A stretch of DNA of 6,250 nucleotides. Source: Candidatus Methanophagales archaeon ANME-1-THS (GTDB lineage Archaea; Halobacteriota; Syntropharchaeia; Alkanophagales; Methanospirareceae). The notes below the pieces were generated by a model. It did no database searches and was not told the origin of the DNA. It was given only the letters and a program-made list of their open reading frames with translations. The translations under genes and the position numbers were made by a program. Of this stretch, positions 1 through 6,242 are shown piece after piece. The stretch spans positions 1 to 6,250 of the forward strand of contig RXIE01000062.1 in assembly GCA_004212135.1 (NCBI GenBank). The letters run 5' to 3'. Position 1 is the stretch's first letter; each line of letters starts with the position of its first letter.

Positions 1-738
1 AACATACCCTGAAGGTGGTGGACCAACTTCGCTCTGTTTCTGGCTCAAATAGTCAAAAATAGCGTAACCTTCCTCATTTGGCACTTCATATGATATACTG
101 TCTTCTCCTTGCCTTTTCATTCCTTCTAAAGCTTTACGTAGTAATGGATAGTTGTCCAGATCCTCTTCAGTCAGTTCGAAATAGTGCGGTTCGTATAATC
201 TCTCTATATCTATACTATAGAATACATCTCTTCTTGCCTCCTCCAGAGCCTCCAAAGCTTCAGATAGTGTTGGGTATTCCTTCTTCAAACCCCCCTCAAA
301 TTCTAAAAAATAGCGGTCTGGTTCGTCTGGTCCCCCTATCTCTGTCACAAGGAGAGGGTATACAACTTTACTAGCGCTAAAACTATAGAGATATTTACTG
401 TACTTAAAACATGCATCGGCTGTGCGAGATATACCGATGGGCCCTACCTCTGTCTGTCTCTGTCTCAAATACTCATAAACTATTACACCTTTTTCCTCAG
501 GTATTATTTTCGATATTCTTCCTTTCTCCTCCTTTTTGATCTCTTCTAAAGCTTCACGTAGTACCTGATAGTTGCCCAGATCCTCTTCAGTCAATTCAAA
601 ATAGTGATCGGGTTCGAAATCTAATCTATCTATATCTAATACAGCGGTGTAATACAATCTTGGTAGTAGAACTATCACCAAACAACAAACGATGACTACG
701 ATGCCAAACGCTATCAACAACTTTTTTATCAATTCCAT
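1..738 (-). CDS. Membrane-anchored protein with internal 140-residue repeats, C-terminus cut by window edge
   Basis: I translated the minus strand from an ATG at 736-738 and found 246 codons with no stop before the window edge, so the C-terminus is missing. I do not recognise the family. Residues 1-6 (MELIKK) are short and basic. Residues 7-30 form one hydrophobic helix, suggesting a signal anchor with the rest outside the cell. Residues 35-100 are repeated at 177-240, both containing YFELTEEDL, and both ending in EVGP. A half-similar segment (PDRYFLEFEGG onward) lies at 140-165. The repeats are rich in Glu and Leu. A Cys pair (18, 19) sits in the helix and one Cys is at 110. The start codon lacks a Shine-Dalgarno sequence, but a TATA box lies about 48 bases upstream. 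The upstream neighbour is a membrane-anchored protease on the same strand, 88 bases away. The open frame, anchor and conserved repeat make it a convincing gene; its function is unknown. Confidence 0.85.
   Translation of the reverse strand, partial: MELIKKLLIAFGIVVIVCCLVIVLLPRLYYTAVLDIDRLDFEPDHYFELTEEDLGNYQVLREALEEIKKEEKGRISKIIPEEKGVIVYEYLRQRQTEVGPIGISRTADACFKYSKYLYSFSASKVVYPLLVTEIGGPDEPDRYFLEFEGGLKKEYPTLSEALEALEEARRDVFYSIDIERLYEPHYFELTEEDLDNYPLLRKALEGMKRQGEDSISYEVPNEEGYAIFDYLSQKQSEVGPPPSGYV
19..210 (-). repeat. Internal direct repeat, copy 2 (residues 177-240)
   Basis: This is the second copy of the segment at 439-636. It shares YFELTEEDL, the NY..LR.ALE helix and the ending Q.EVGP. Sequence after EVGP differs from copy 1 for the six residues still visible. 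The unit may continue, or repeat again, beyond the window. Confidence 0.9.
244..321 (-). repeat. Diverged half-repeat (residues 140-165)
   Basis: The pattern P-D-x-Y-F, acidic/aliphatic residues, then Y-P-x-L-x-E-A-L-E resembles the first part of both main repeats, but DNA similarity is much lower. It lies between the two full copies and suggests an older layer of duplication. The relationship is judged by eye. Confidence 0.55.
439..636 (-). repeat. Internal direct repeat, copy 1 (residues 35-100)
   Basis: This is the first copy of a duplicated segment in the unrecognised membrane protein. Its partner is at 19-210, offset by 420 bases (140 codons) over most of its length, with two one-codon indels near the start. 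In the best-conserved stretch (543-606 against 123-186) I count 57 of 64 matching bases. Several differences are silent, which fits selection on the protein. Confidence 0.9.
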
Positions 739-780
739 TTTTTATATTTCAGAGGCTGTCCAGCAAATACCACACAACCA

Positions 781-790
781 ATAAAATATA
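781..790 (-). promoter_or_regulatory. Putative TATA box for the repeat-protein gene
   Basis: The minus strand reads TATATTTTAT, preceded by a purine-rich AGGTGGG that could act as a weak BRE. Its centre is about 48 bases before the ATG at 738, so transcription would start near 760 with a leader of about 20 bases. No Shine-Dalgarno motif lies in that leader. A second TATA-like string directly abuts the ATG and is too close to serve. Confidence 0.5.
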
Positions 791-799
791 CCCACCTCT

Positions 800-811
800 A
801 AAAAATAAAAA
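800..811 (-). terminator. Oligo-T terminator after the metalloprotease gene
   Basis: The minus strand reads TTTTTATTTTTT beginning 16 bases after the metalloprotease stop codon, without a strong stem before it. T-runs of this sort are the usual archaeal termination signal. It sits directly upstream of the TATA box of the next gene, so the two genes are probably separate transcription units. Confidence 0.6.
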
Positions 812-826
812 TAGTGCGGGATAGTT

Positions 827-2095
827 TTACTCCCACAGCCCCTTTATGTTGCCATACACTTTGTTCCAACAGCTACTACACCATATATCAGTTCCCGAAT
901 ACGCCCACTCGTAGTTCATTATGCACTCTGGATGTTGATATTTCCATGTGCCCTGATCAGCCGCATTGAAGTTGTGAGAGATTTCGTGTTGAGCGATGCT
1001 ATCATGGGGCCAATCTGGATAATCCCACGATCTAACCCCACAAACGCTGAAGTATCCGTTTTGGTGTGCTCTACCATTATGATCCATCCAATCAACCCAG
1101 CCCGTCACGATGTCGTTAACAGGATCTCCGTCATTGTAATCATCTCTATACCCATCTGTGTCTTGTGCAAGATCTTCAAGCAATTGTAACGAATTGATTG
1201 GCTGCGGAACGTCGCTTGCATCCCAGTAGTCTGTTATATGGTAATAATATAAGGTACCCGGACTAAACTGATAAAATCTCCCGTAGGCATTAAGAGTATC
1301 AGTTAGATACGCCTGTGTCGGCTTATGTGCTGAGTCCTTTGCTGCAAAAATCCACAGGTATAGTCTGCTGTATTTAGCGTAAGGACCTGATGGAGTTGAA
1401 GACACTGTCGCACTTGAAGACGTTCTCGCTGAGGGCTCTGCACCCGTTTCTTGAGGGCTTATCTTTCCACTCTTGACGAGTTCTCTGACATATTCTGCTG
1501 GAAGTGGAACTCCGTCCACAATATCTATTTTTGGATTCGCTGGATCAACGCCATATCTCTTGATGTACTCTTCTCTTGCCTTCTCTTCTATGGCGAACCA
1601 CTCCTCAGGACTTATTACCTTATAACCTTCCTTTATGCAGTAGTCATAGAAGAGTGGGTCTATCCATTCAGATACTACAACTTTATCCCCTTCCAAAGCT
1701 ATCTTCCCCATTGTCGCAACTTTGCCATATAAGGTCGTCCCTTCCAAAAAGTGTGGCAATCTGTCCTCTGCAAATTTTATGTCGTTTTCAGTAATGTTGT
1801 ACGTGCGATATAGCTCTTGTAGCTCATCGGGTGTAAAGTCTACGCCATTTGTTGCATCTTTGTTTGCGGTCACCGCTGACACCAGTGCCATTCCAATTAA
1901 CAACGCAACAATGAATATCACTCCAACTGCTATGCCCTTCTGTTTCAAATTCTTCTTCCTCTTTTGGAACAGATCACGCTCTTTTTGGGTACTTCTCAAG
2001 CGCCCCTCCTCGGCGCCTTTCTTCTTCGCCTTTTCGCCCTTCATGGATTCGCGCCGCGCAAGGGGCATCTTTTTCATATCCATTTTACTCTCCAT
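827..2095 (-). CDS. Membrane-anchored metzincin-like zinc metalloprotease
   Basis: This is probably a surface-anchored peptidase of unknown substrate. Residues 1-53 are strongly basic and probably cytoplasmic. Residues 54-77 form one hydrophobic helix. Residues 78-214 may be a propeptide or spacer. Residues 215-238 are a Ser/Thr/Pro-rich linker. Residues 240-422 are the catalytic region. H370-E371-x2-H374-x5-D380 fits the HExxHxxGxxH/D zinc motif of metzincins with Asp as third ligand, although the usual Gly is Asn377. M393 in CIMNY is placed like a Met-turn, 13 residues after D380. Cys352, Cys391, Cys406 and Cys409 could form disulfides. The ATG at 2093-2095 is chosen because GGTG lies 6 bases upstream. 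A TATA box precedes the gene and an oligo-T run follows it. Metal-peptidase assignment is fairly sure; the exact family is not. An M7/snapalysin-type Asp ligand is the closest parallel I can name. Confidence 0.85.
   Translation of the reverse strand: MESKMDMKKMPLARRESMKGEKAKKKGAEEGRLRSTQKERDLFQKRKKNLKQKGIAVGVIFIVALLIGMALVSAVTANKDATNGVDFTPDELQELYRTYNITENDIKFAEDRLPHFLEGTTLYGKVATMGKIALEGDKVVVSEWIDPLFYDYCIKEGYKVISPEEWFAIEEKAREEYIKRYGVDPANPKIDIVDGVPLPAEYVRELVKSGKISPQETGAEPSARTSSSATVSSTPSGPYAKYSRLYLWIFAAKDSAHKPTQAYLTDTLNAYGRFYQFSPGTLYYYHITDYWDASDVPQPINSLQLLEDLAQDTDGYRDDYNDGDPVNDIVTGWVDWMDHNGRAHQNGYFSVCGVRSWDYPDWPHDSIAQHEISHNFNAADQGTWKYQHPECIMNYEWAYSGTDIWCSSCWNKVYGNIKGLWE
1953..1980 (-). repeat. 28-base inverted repeat, arm inside the metalloprotease gene
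   Basis: This stretch encodes protease residues 40-48 (RDLFQKRKK) plus part of residue 39, in the basic cytoplasmic segment. Its reverse complement occurs without mismatch at 2251-2278. Bases just outside the match differ on both sides, so the boundaries are sharp. Confidence 0.95.
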
Positions 2096-2101
2096 TTTTC
2101 A

Positions 2102-2108
2102 CACCTTT
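2102..2108 (-). promoter_or_regulatory. Ribosome binding site of the metalloprotease gene
   Basis: The minus strand reads AAAGGTG, ending 6 bases before the ATG at 2095. GGTG matches the archaeal anti-Shine-Dalgarno sequence and favours this ATG over the in-frame Met codons at residues 5, 7 and 10. Confidence 0.65.
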
Positions 2109-2153
2109 CATCTTTATTTATGCTGGAGGTAATACTAAAATATCTATTGGTGT

Positions 2154-2161
2154 TATTTATA
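2154..2161 (-). promoter_or_regulatory. TATA box for the metalloprotease gene
   Basis: The minus strand reads TATAAATA, a near-ideal archaeal TATA box. It lies about 63 bases before the start codon, predicting transcription from near 2132 and a leader of about 35-40 bases that contains the GGTG ribosome binding site. The preceding ATTAAC is only a weak BRE. Confidence 0.6.
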
Positions 2162-2250
2162 GTTAATGAATAGCAATATTACCAAAAGTCGGCAATCCAG
2201 AATCCTGAACTAGCCCTTTGCAAACTGCCGGGTTTGTTTCCGTTGTATTA

Positions 2251-2278
2251 AGCGTGATCTGTTCCAAAAGAGGAAGAA
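2251..2278 (+). repeat. 28-base inverted repeat, arm in the intergenic region
   Basis: This is an exact copy, in opposite orientation, of 28 bases of the metalloprotease gene (1953-1980). The arms are 270 bases apart. Read on the plus strand it would encode the same RDLFQKRKK peptide, then meets a TAG at once, and no start codon is in frame. It therefore looks like an inverted copy or gene remnant, not a working gene. Confidence 0.95.
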
Positions 2279-2302
2279 ATAGGAGATAGGGAGTTTAAGT
2301 GA

Positions 2303-2386
2303 GAATATGCACCACCAAGGATCGCCCACGACGCACTCTACGAAGAGATCTTAGAAGAGCTGAGAAAAAGAAGAATGAAAGATTAA
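2303..2386 (+). pseudogene. Possible gene remnant: coding-like C-terminal fragment
   Basis: In this frame 27 codons read into ALYEEILEELRKRRMKD followed by TAA, the amphipathic charged ending of a small archaeal protein. The frame is closed upstream by TGA at 2300-2302 and contains no ATG, GTG or TTG before the coding-like part, so it cannot be expressed as it stands. It could be the tail of a broken gene such as a small antitoxin or helical regulator, but no family can be named. Chance coding resemblance is a real alternative. Confidence 0.2.
2362..2381 (-). terminator. Possible terminator after the glutamate synthase genes
   Basis: The minus strand is pyrimidine-rich here, with a run of five T and several shorter ones, starting about 27 bases after the stop at 2408-2410. 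This is a weaker oligo-T signal than the one after the protease gene, and no clear stem precedes it. Confidence 0.3.
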
Positions 2387-2407
2387 TGGGGTGTTCTCTT
2401 ATCCGCT

Positions 2408-5008
2408 CTAACGTCTCACTCCTGCCACGGCATCCTCATGATCGCCGTGATCTGCACAATCAGCCTCATCACTTGCTATAAGCAAGGAGATCCGTGCCGG
2501 CTCAACCTTTCTAAAGACCTCCTGTGGTGCTTTCTGAGCGCCGTTTACCGTCAGGAGATCGTGCTCGATGGAGATCCCAAAGAGCCGCGCATTCTCCTCC
2601 AAATAAGGCAGAATGAGCTCCCAGTCCTCCTGCGTGAGGGTTGCGAATTCACCGCCGTTGAGTTGCTCGTTCAGCAGCTTACCGTGCGGGTCTCTTATGT
2701 AAATAGCGCCACCCGATGCGAGTGAAAACAGATTTGAACCTGGGTAAGGTGTATCCTGCTCTCTAAAGGTACCCCGCTCATCTGGTTGAAGCCCATTCAC
2801 CACGACAAAGCCACCACCCTTAAGCGGGTCACCCGCCATGAAGGATTCGGCTAAATAATCGAGACAGGTCCCATTGATCACGACCCGGGGCTTTCCAACT
2901 GCATTGATAAGTGGTCTGCCCGCTGTGTTCCCCAACACGTATGCCTCACCTCCTTTTGCTCCGTACATAAAGGTCTGTCCGACATCACCGAAGACCACGA
3001 GCTTTCCATTCTTTACTATCTGCCCGAGCTGGTCTTGCCCATCACCATGGAGGTAGATCTCTGCACCATCGAGAGCAGAACCGAGATAATCACCGGGCGT
3101 GTCATAGACATCAATCCGGACACCGGTGGTTCGAGGTCCCAACCCGGAGCCGAAGAATCGCTGACCCTGCACGTTATACACGATAAACCTCCTCCAGCCA
3201 CTCTTATACGCGCTTACCAGCAGTCGTGCGATACTCTCATCTCCCTCGGACGGGAACTTCGCTCCATTGATGATCAGAACATCGTGCGGTCTCTCGGGTG
3301 GTCGTAACGCGTTCTTATTGGACCAGCAAATCACATGGTAGATACCCGCGCTTTCAGCTTCTATACGCGCGGTCTCATCGAATATGGCATGCAAAGCATC
3401 TTTTACCATCTGGATTACTGAACTTCTCTTCTTGCTGCCCGTATCGTATCGGCGGTCGTTGAGGAGTGTTAAACCCGCTATCACGGTCCTCTTCGTCTGC
3501 TCATCGTCCTTTGCAGCGGTCGCAAGCTCGGCTACACCCCATCGCAGGGTATTGCAGTCCCATTCCTTTACCACTCTTTTAAAGAACTCGAAGAGATGTT
3601 CAGGGCTTCTCAATGCCGCTTCTATCCGTTCTCTCTGTCTCATCCTGTCCGAAGGTGGTATGATCGGGAGTGTGCAATCGCAGTGCCACTGATATTCAGG
3701 GAGTTTGACGATGTGCCCGAATTTATCGGTGCAGACGAGCCTCTTCTTCTCTTGATCCTCGCCTCGGAGGGTGAAGATAAACGCGCCACCATCCGTATGG
3801 CTTCCACCACGTGCATTCCAGTACTTATCTGCGATCGAAGGAAATCGCTTATCTTCCCCTGATAAGCTCTCAAGTGTTGCATCGATCGCCTGAGAGCTTA
3901 TCAGGGGAAGATAAGATTGGAACTCTTCTCCTTCGACGAGAGCAAATACCTGCGGTCTCAGCATCGAGGTATCAGTTATCCCGATCAACTGGAAATACTG
4001 CTCGTAAGGCTCGTTTCTCACAATTATAAAGAACCAGGGACCGTCAGGCGAGCCATGCATATGGGTGGTCTGGATAGCGGCATATATCTGCTGCTTTTCG
4101 GGCGGGAGCATATCGAAGTCCAGCTCGGTCGTGGGCGCCAATGCCTCGATGATATACTCCAGTGGATAGTGATACTCCCTGTTTAGCAGGTCAAAGAGCT
4201 GAACGGCTACCTCGGTATCAGTCAGGAAGAGGAGATGCCTGCCGCGCTGTTCAAGATACTCCACTAAGGAATGGTAGTTTGCGAAATCACCATTATGAAT
4301 AAGCGCTTCGTGCATTCCGATGAACGGGTGAGCGCCGCCAGGATGCCAGACCTTTCCCCTTGTGGGGTACCGTTGATGCGCGATCCAGACATGAGCTCTG
4401 CATTCCTCAAGTTTATAGTAGCGGATAATGTTCTCCGCATACCCAACGATCTTCAAGATCATCATGTTCCTGCCGTGGGAGAGCACAAACGCCCTCTTTT
4501 CGCCAAGCGAAGCGTAGAATTTCTTATTGATCCTAACGCTCGTTTGATAAATGAACTCGTCCTCAGCCCTTCTTCTCTCCCAATTTCCCATATCGTTTTC
4601 CTTGATGAACGAATCGAGCACCTCTTCTTTAACCCGGACAAAGTATCGCCAGACATCCGGTGGTCTGGTCTCCAATCCCTCTATCGTTCGATAATCTGAT
4701 ACCGTCGGTATCCGTTCCGCGTGGTCAACCTCCATAACTGGCGTAATGAACTCCGCTTCGAGCTCTTCCCGGGCTTCAAGGTCCAGGAGTGCGATCTGGA
4801 TCAGATAATCGGCTTCAAGGATCGCCCTGGGCACACCGAGGTCCTCGTGGGATAAACCTACCGCGGCTATACCGCCTCCCTTTCCGTTGCCCCGGTTATG
4901 CATCTGCAAGGCGGGTTTGAATAGATGTTTTCCCTTGACCGGGATCGTGGATATGAAACCAACGACACCACATCCGCCTTCCGCCTCTGCATTATACGAG
5001 CTGCTCAT
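2408..5008 (-). CDS. Glutamate synthase amidotransferase-GXGXG fusion subunit
   Basis: The amidotransferase domain would hydrolyse glutamine, passing ammonia to the FMN-domain partner in the cytoplasm. Residues 1-12 look like a removable propeptide before catalytic Cys13 (GGCGVVGF). Other class II amidotransferase motifs are HQRYPTRG (211-218), HNGDFAN (238-244) and TDTE (263-266). The N-terminal domain runs to roughly 430. Residues 450-600 are a linking region I cannot assign. Residues about 600-740 are the GXGXG beta-helix, with repeated Gly motifs such as TPGDYLG, GDGQDQLG and GDVGQTFMYG. Many archaea encode these two domains as separate proteins (GltB1 and GltB3), so the fusion is notable. 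The Asp/His-rich tail (847-860) is unusual. The start overlaps the upstream gene by 17 bases and has GGAGG 10 bases before it, implying translational coupling. A 25-base perfect inverted repeat is embedded at residues 365-387 without breaking the frame. Confidence 0.93.
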   Translation of the reverse strand: MSSSYNAEAEGGCGVVGFISTIPVKGKHLFKPALQMHNRGNGKGGGIAAVGLSHEDLGVPRAILEADYLIQIALLDLEAREELEAEFITPVMEVDHAERIPTVSDYRTIEGLETRPPDVWRYFVRVKEEVLDSFIKENDMGNWERRRAEDEFIYQTSVRINKKFYASLGEKRAFVLSHGRNMMILKIVGYAENIIRYYKLEECRAHVWIAHQRYPTRGKVWHPGGAHPFIGMHEALIHNGDFANYHSLVEYLEQRGRHLLFLTDTEVAVQLFDLLNREYHYPLEYIIEALAPTTELDFDMLPPEKQQIYAAIQTTHMHGSPDGPWFFIIVRNEPYEQYFQLIGITDTSMLRPQVFALVEGEEFQSYLPLISSQAIDATLESLSGEDKRFPSIADKYWNARGGSHTDGGAFIFTLRGEDQEKKRLVCTDKFGHIVKLPEYQWHCDCTLPIIPPSDRMRQRERIEAALRSPEHLFEFFKRVVKEWDCNTLRWGVAELATAAKDDEQTKRTVIAGLTLLNDRRYDTGSKKRSSVIQMVKDALHAIFDETARIEAESAGIYHVICWSNKNALRPPERPHDVLIINGAKFPSEGDESIARLLVSAYKSGWRRFIVYNVQGQRFFGSGLGPRTTGVRIDVYDTPGDYLGSALDGAEIYLHGDGQDQLGQIVKNGKLVVFGDVGQTFMYGAKGGEAYVLGNTAGRPLINAVGKPRVVINGTCLDYLAESFMAGDPLKGGGFVVVNGLQPDERGTFREQDTPYPGSNLFSLASGGAIYIRDPHGKLLNEQLNGGEFATLTQEDWELILPYLEENARLFGISIEHDLLTVNGAQKAPQEVFRKVEPARISLLIASDEADCADHGDHEDAVAGVRR
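3848..3915. repeat. Perfect 25-base inverted repeat inside the coding region
   Basis: Arms at 3848-3872 and 3891-3915 are exactly complementary over 25 bases and flank an 18-base loop. On the coding strand the first arm encodes SYLPLISSQ (residues 365-373), the loop encodes roughly AIDATL, and the second arm encodes ESLSGEDK (380-387). The pairing ends abruptly at both edges. The messenger would fold into a very stable hairpin within the amidotransferase domain. The register lets both DNA strands encode nearly the same two peptides. Confidence 0.97.
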
Positions 5009-6242
5009 GATCCTCGTTCCTCCTTTGCTCGTCTGCGTGAATTAAACAGTCATATCGTCCCACCAATTCCTGTATACTCCTCATCCCGAACCGTTTGAGG
5101 ATCTCAACAAGCGTGCTCCTCCATGCCGCAGAGAGATTAATGAGCCGCTGAGCACCCCAATCAACATCAATCGCTTTGGAAAGCTCCGGGTCCGTTGTCG
5201 CGATACCACGGGGGCATCCCCTTCCGGATTCGCACGTTCCGCACCGAACACAGCCCAGAGCCACAAGTTCCGCGGTGCCGGTAACCACACCATCCGCCCC
5301 GAGTGCAATCGCTTTTGCCACATCATGGGCGGTTCTTATACCACCACTTGCGATGACCGTCATCTTATCTCTGAGCCCCTCAGCTTTCAGAAACGCATGC
5401 ACTTTTGGTATCGCATACTCGATCGGCATGGCGATATTCTTTTTCGCGATCTCAGGCGCTGCCCCGGTGCCACCGTAACTCCCATCGATATGGATGATAT
5501 GTGCACCTGCGTAGTAGCTTCCCACCGCGACCATGTCAACATCCCGGGGCGTTGAGACTTTCACCGAGATGATCGCCTGAGGATTGATCTCTTTGATCCA
5601 ATCGATATGCTTCTTATGGTCTTCGACCGAGTAGACGCTATGGAACGGAAATGGCGAGAAGAGGCTTGTACCCGCAACAGCTTCGCGCATCCGTGCAACT
5701 TCTGGTGTTACTTTATCCGCGAGTAAATGCCCGCCGAGACCTGGTTTTGCGCCCTGTGCATACTTGAATTCCACGATCTTTACCCGTTGTATGGTATCCT
5801 CAGATACCCCAAAGAGTCCGGTTGCAACTTGCGTAATCATGGTATCATCAAATGCTTTGAGTTCCTCCGGGTAGCCCCCTTCACCCGTGCAGGTAAACGT
5901 GCCCAAAGCTTTCGCCGCGTTTGCCCGTGCAACCATGACTGCGAGGCTGACTGAACCGAATGACATCCCGCCGCCATAGAAGGGCACCTTTATGCTGAGT
6001 TTCGTGCCTTCACGCTTATTGAGTTCTACCTCGGTAGATATCTCCTCACGGTCAAGCTCGTCTATCCTGCCCTCCTGTGGAAACTTGAAGAAGATGCGGT
6101 CGAACCCGCCACCTGAGTTCCCAATTTCATATCGTGGACCTTTCAGCGGCAGTCCCGTCTCCGCTTGTTTCCAGGTGCCGAGTATAAGGTCACGAGTCCA
6201 GCGATAATCCCCCATGGTCCGATAATTACTGCTCTTTTCCAC
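4992..6242 (-). CDS. Glutamate synthase, FMN-binding synthase-domain subunit
   Basis: This subunit would reductively aminate 2-oxoglutarate using FMN and an iron-sulfur cluster, with ammonia from the amidotransferase encoded just downstream. The core matches the glutamate synthase TIM-barrel: GGGMSFGS (90-97), TGEGGYPEEL (119-128), QGAKPGLGGHL (163-173), HIDGSYGGTGAAP (251-263), and the FMN-phosphate loop ASGGIRTAHDVAKAIALGAD (298-317). Cys331, 334, 337 and 343 form the iron-sulfur region. Known glutamate synthases bind a 3Fe-4S cluster with three Cys, so one Cys here is extra. No ferredoxin-type Cys cluster precedes residue 331, although some archaeal homologues carry one at the N-terminus. 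The proposed start is GTG at 6240-6242; Met10 (6213-6215) is an alternative. The frame stays open through the last complete codons of the window, so a start further upstream cannot be excluded. It overlaps the next gene by 17 bases. Confidence 0.92.
   Translation of the reverse strand: MEKSSNYRTMGDYRWTRDLILGTWKQAETGLPLKGPRYEIGNSGGGFDRIFFKFPQEGRIDELDREEISTEVELNKREGTKLSIKVPFYGGGMSFGSVSLAVMVARANAAKALGTFTCTGEGGYPEELKAFDDTMITQVATGLFGVSEDTIQRVKIVEFKYAQGAKPGLGGHLLADKVTPEVARMREAVAGTSLFSPFPFHSVYSVEDHKKHIDWIKEINPQAIISVKVSTPRDVDMVAVGSYYAGAHIIHIDGSYGGTGAAPEIAKKNIAMPIEYAIPKVHAFLKAEGLRDKMTVIASGGIRTAHDVAKAIALGADGVVTGTAELVALGCVRCGTCESGRGCPRGIATTDPELSKAIDVDWGAQRLINLSAAWRSTLVEILKRFGMRSIQELVGRYDCLIHADEQRRNEDHEQLV
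5019..5026 (-). promoter_or_regulatory. Ribosome binding site of the amidotransferase-GXGXG gene
   Basis: The minus strand reads AAAGGAGG, ending 10 bases before the ATG at 5006-5008. It lies inside the last codons of the upstream synthase-domain gene. It fixes the start that leaves 12 residues ahead of catalytic Cys13. Confidence 0.75.

Larger units (their letters stand above)
2096..2407. other. Intergenic region between protease and glutamate synthase genes
   Basis: This 312-base gap has no convincing complete gene. It holds the protease promoter and ribosome binding site (2102-2161), the intergenic arm of the 28-base inverted repeat (2251-2278), a short plus-strand coding-like fragment (2303-2386), and a possible glutamate synthase terminator (2362-2381). 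Between 2172 and 2250 I see nothing I can assign. Confidence 0.7.

Noticed and set aside
78..374. Plus-strand open frame of 98 codons
   Set aside because: It lies opposite the minus-strand repeat protein, has no ribosome binding site, and its Leu/Pro/Ser-rich composition is typical of an antisense shadow.
1..636. Repeats at 123-186 and 543-606 as a CRISPR or mobile-element signature
   Set aside because: There are only two similar copies 420 bases apart, and both are in the same frame of one protein, so they are an internal coding duplication.
2221..2237. Small hairpin CAAAC/GTTTG in the intergenic gap as a regulatory RNA or terminator
   Set aside because: Five base pairs with no following T-run and no conserved motif are within chance expectation.
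2299..2481. Plus-strand open frame of 60 codons starting at GTG
   Set aside because: It runs into the 3' end of the glutamate synthase gene on the opposite strand, is Arg-rich without domain signs, and lacks a convincing ribosome binding site.
3848..3915. A tiny insertion element with terminal inverted repeats
   Set aside because: Only 18 bases lie between the arms, no target-site duplication is evident, and the surrounding protein reads continuously. An insertion cannot be excluded without homologues, but arm conversion is simpler.
3811..4029. Plus-strand frame encoding peptides resembling the amidotransferase protein
   Set aside because: The resemblance (YLPLISSQ, ESLSGEDK) follows automatically from the perfect palindrome at 3848-3915 and does not indicate a second gene.
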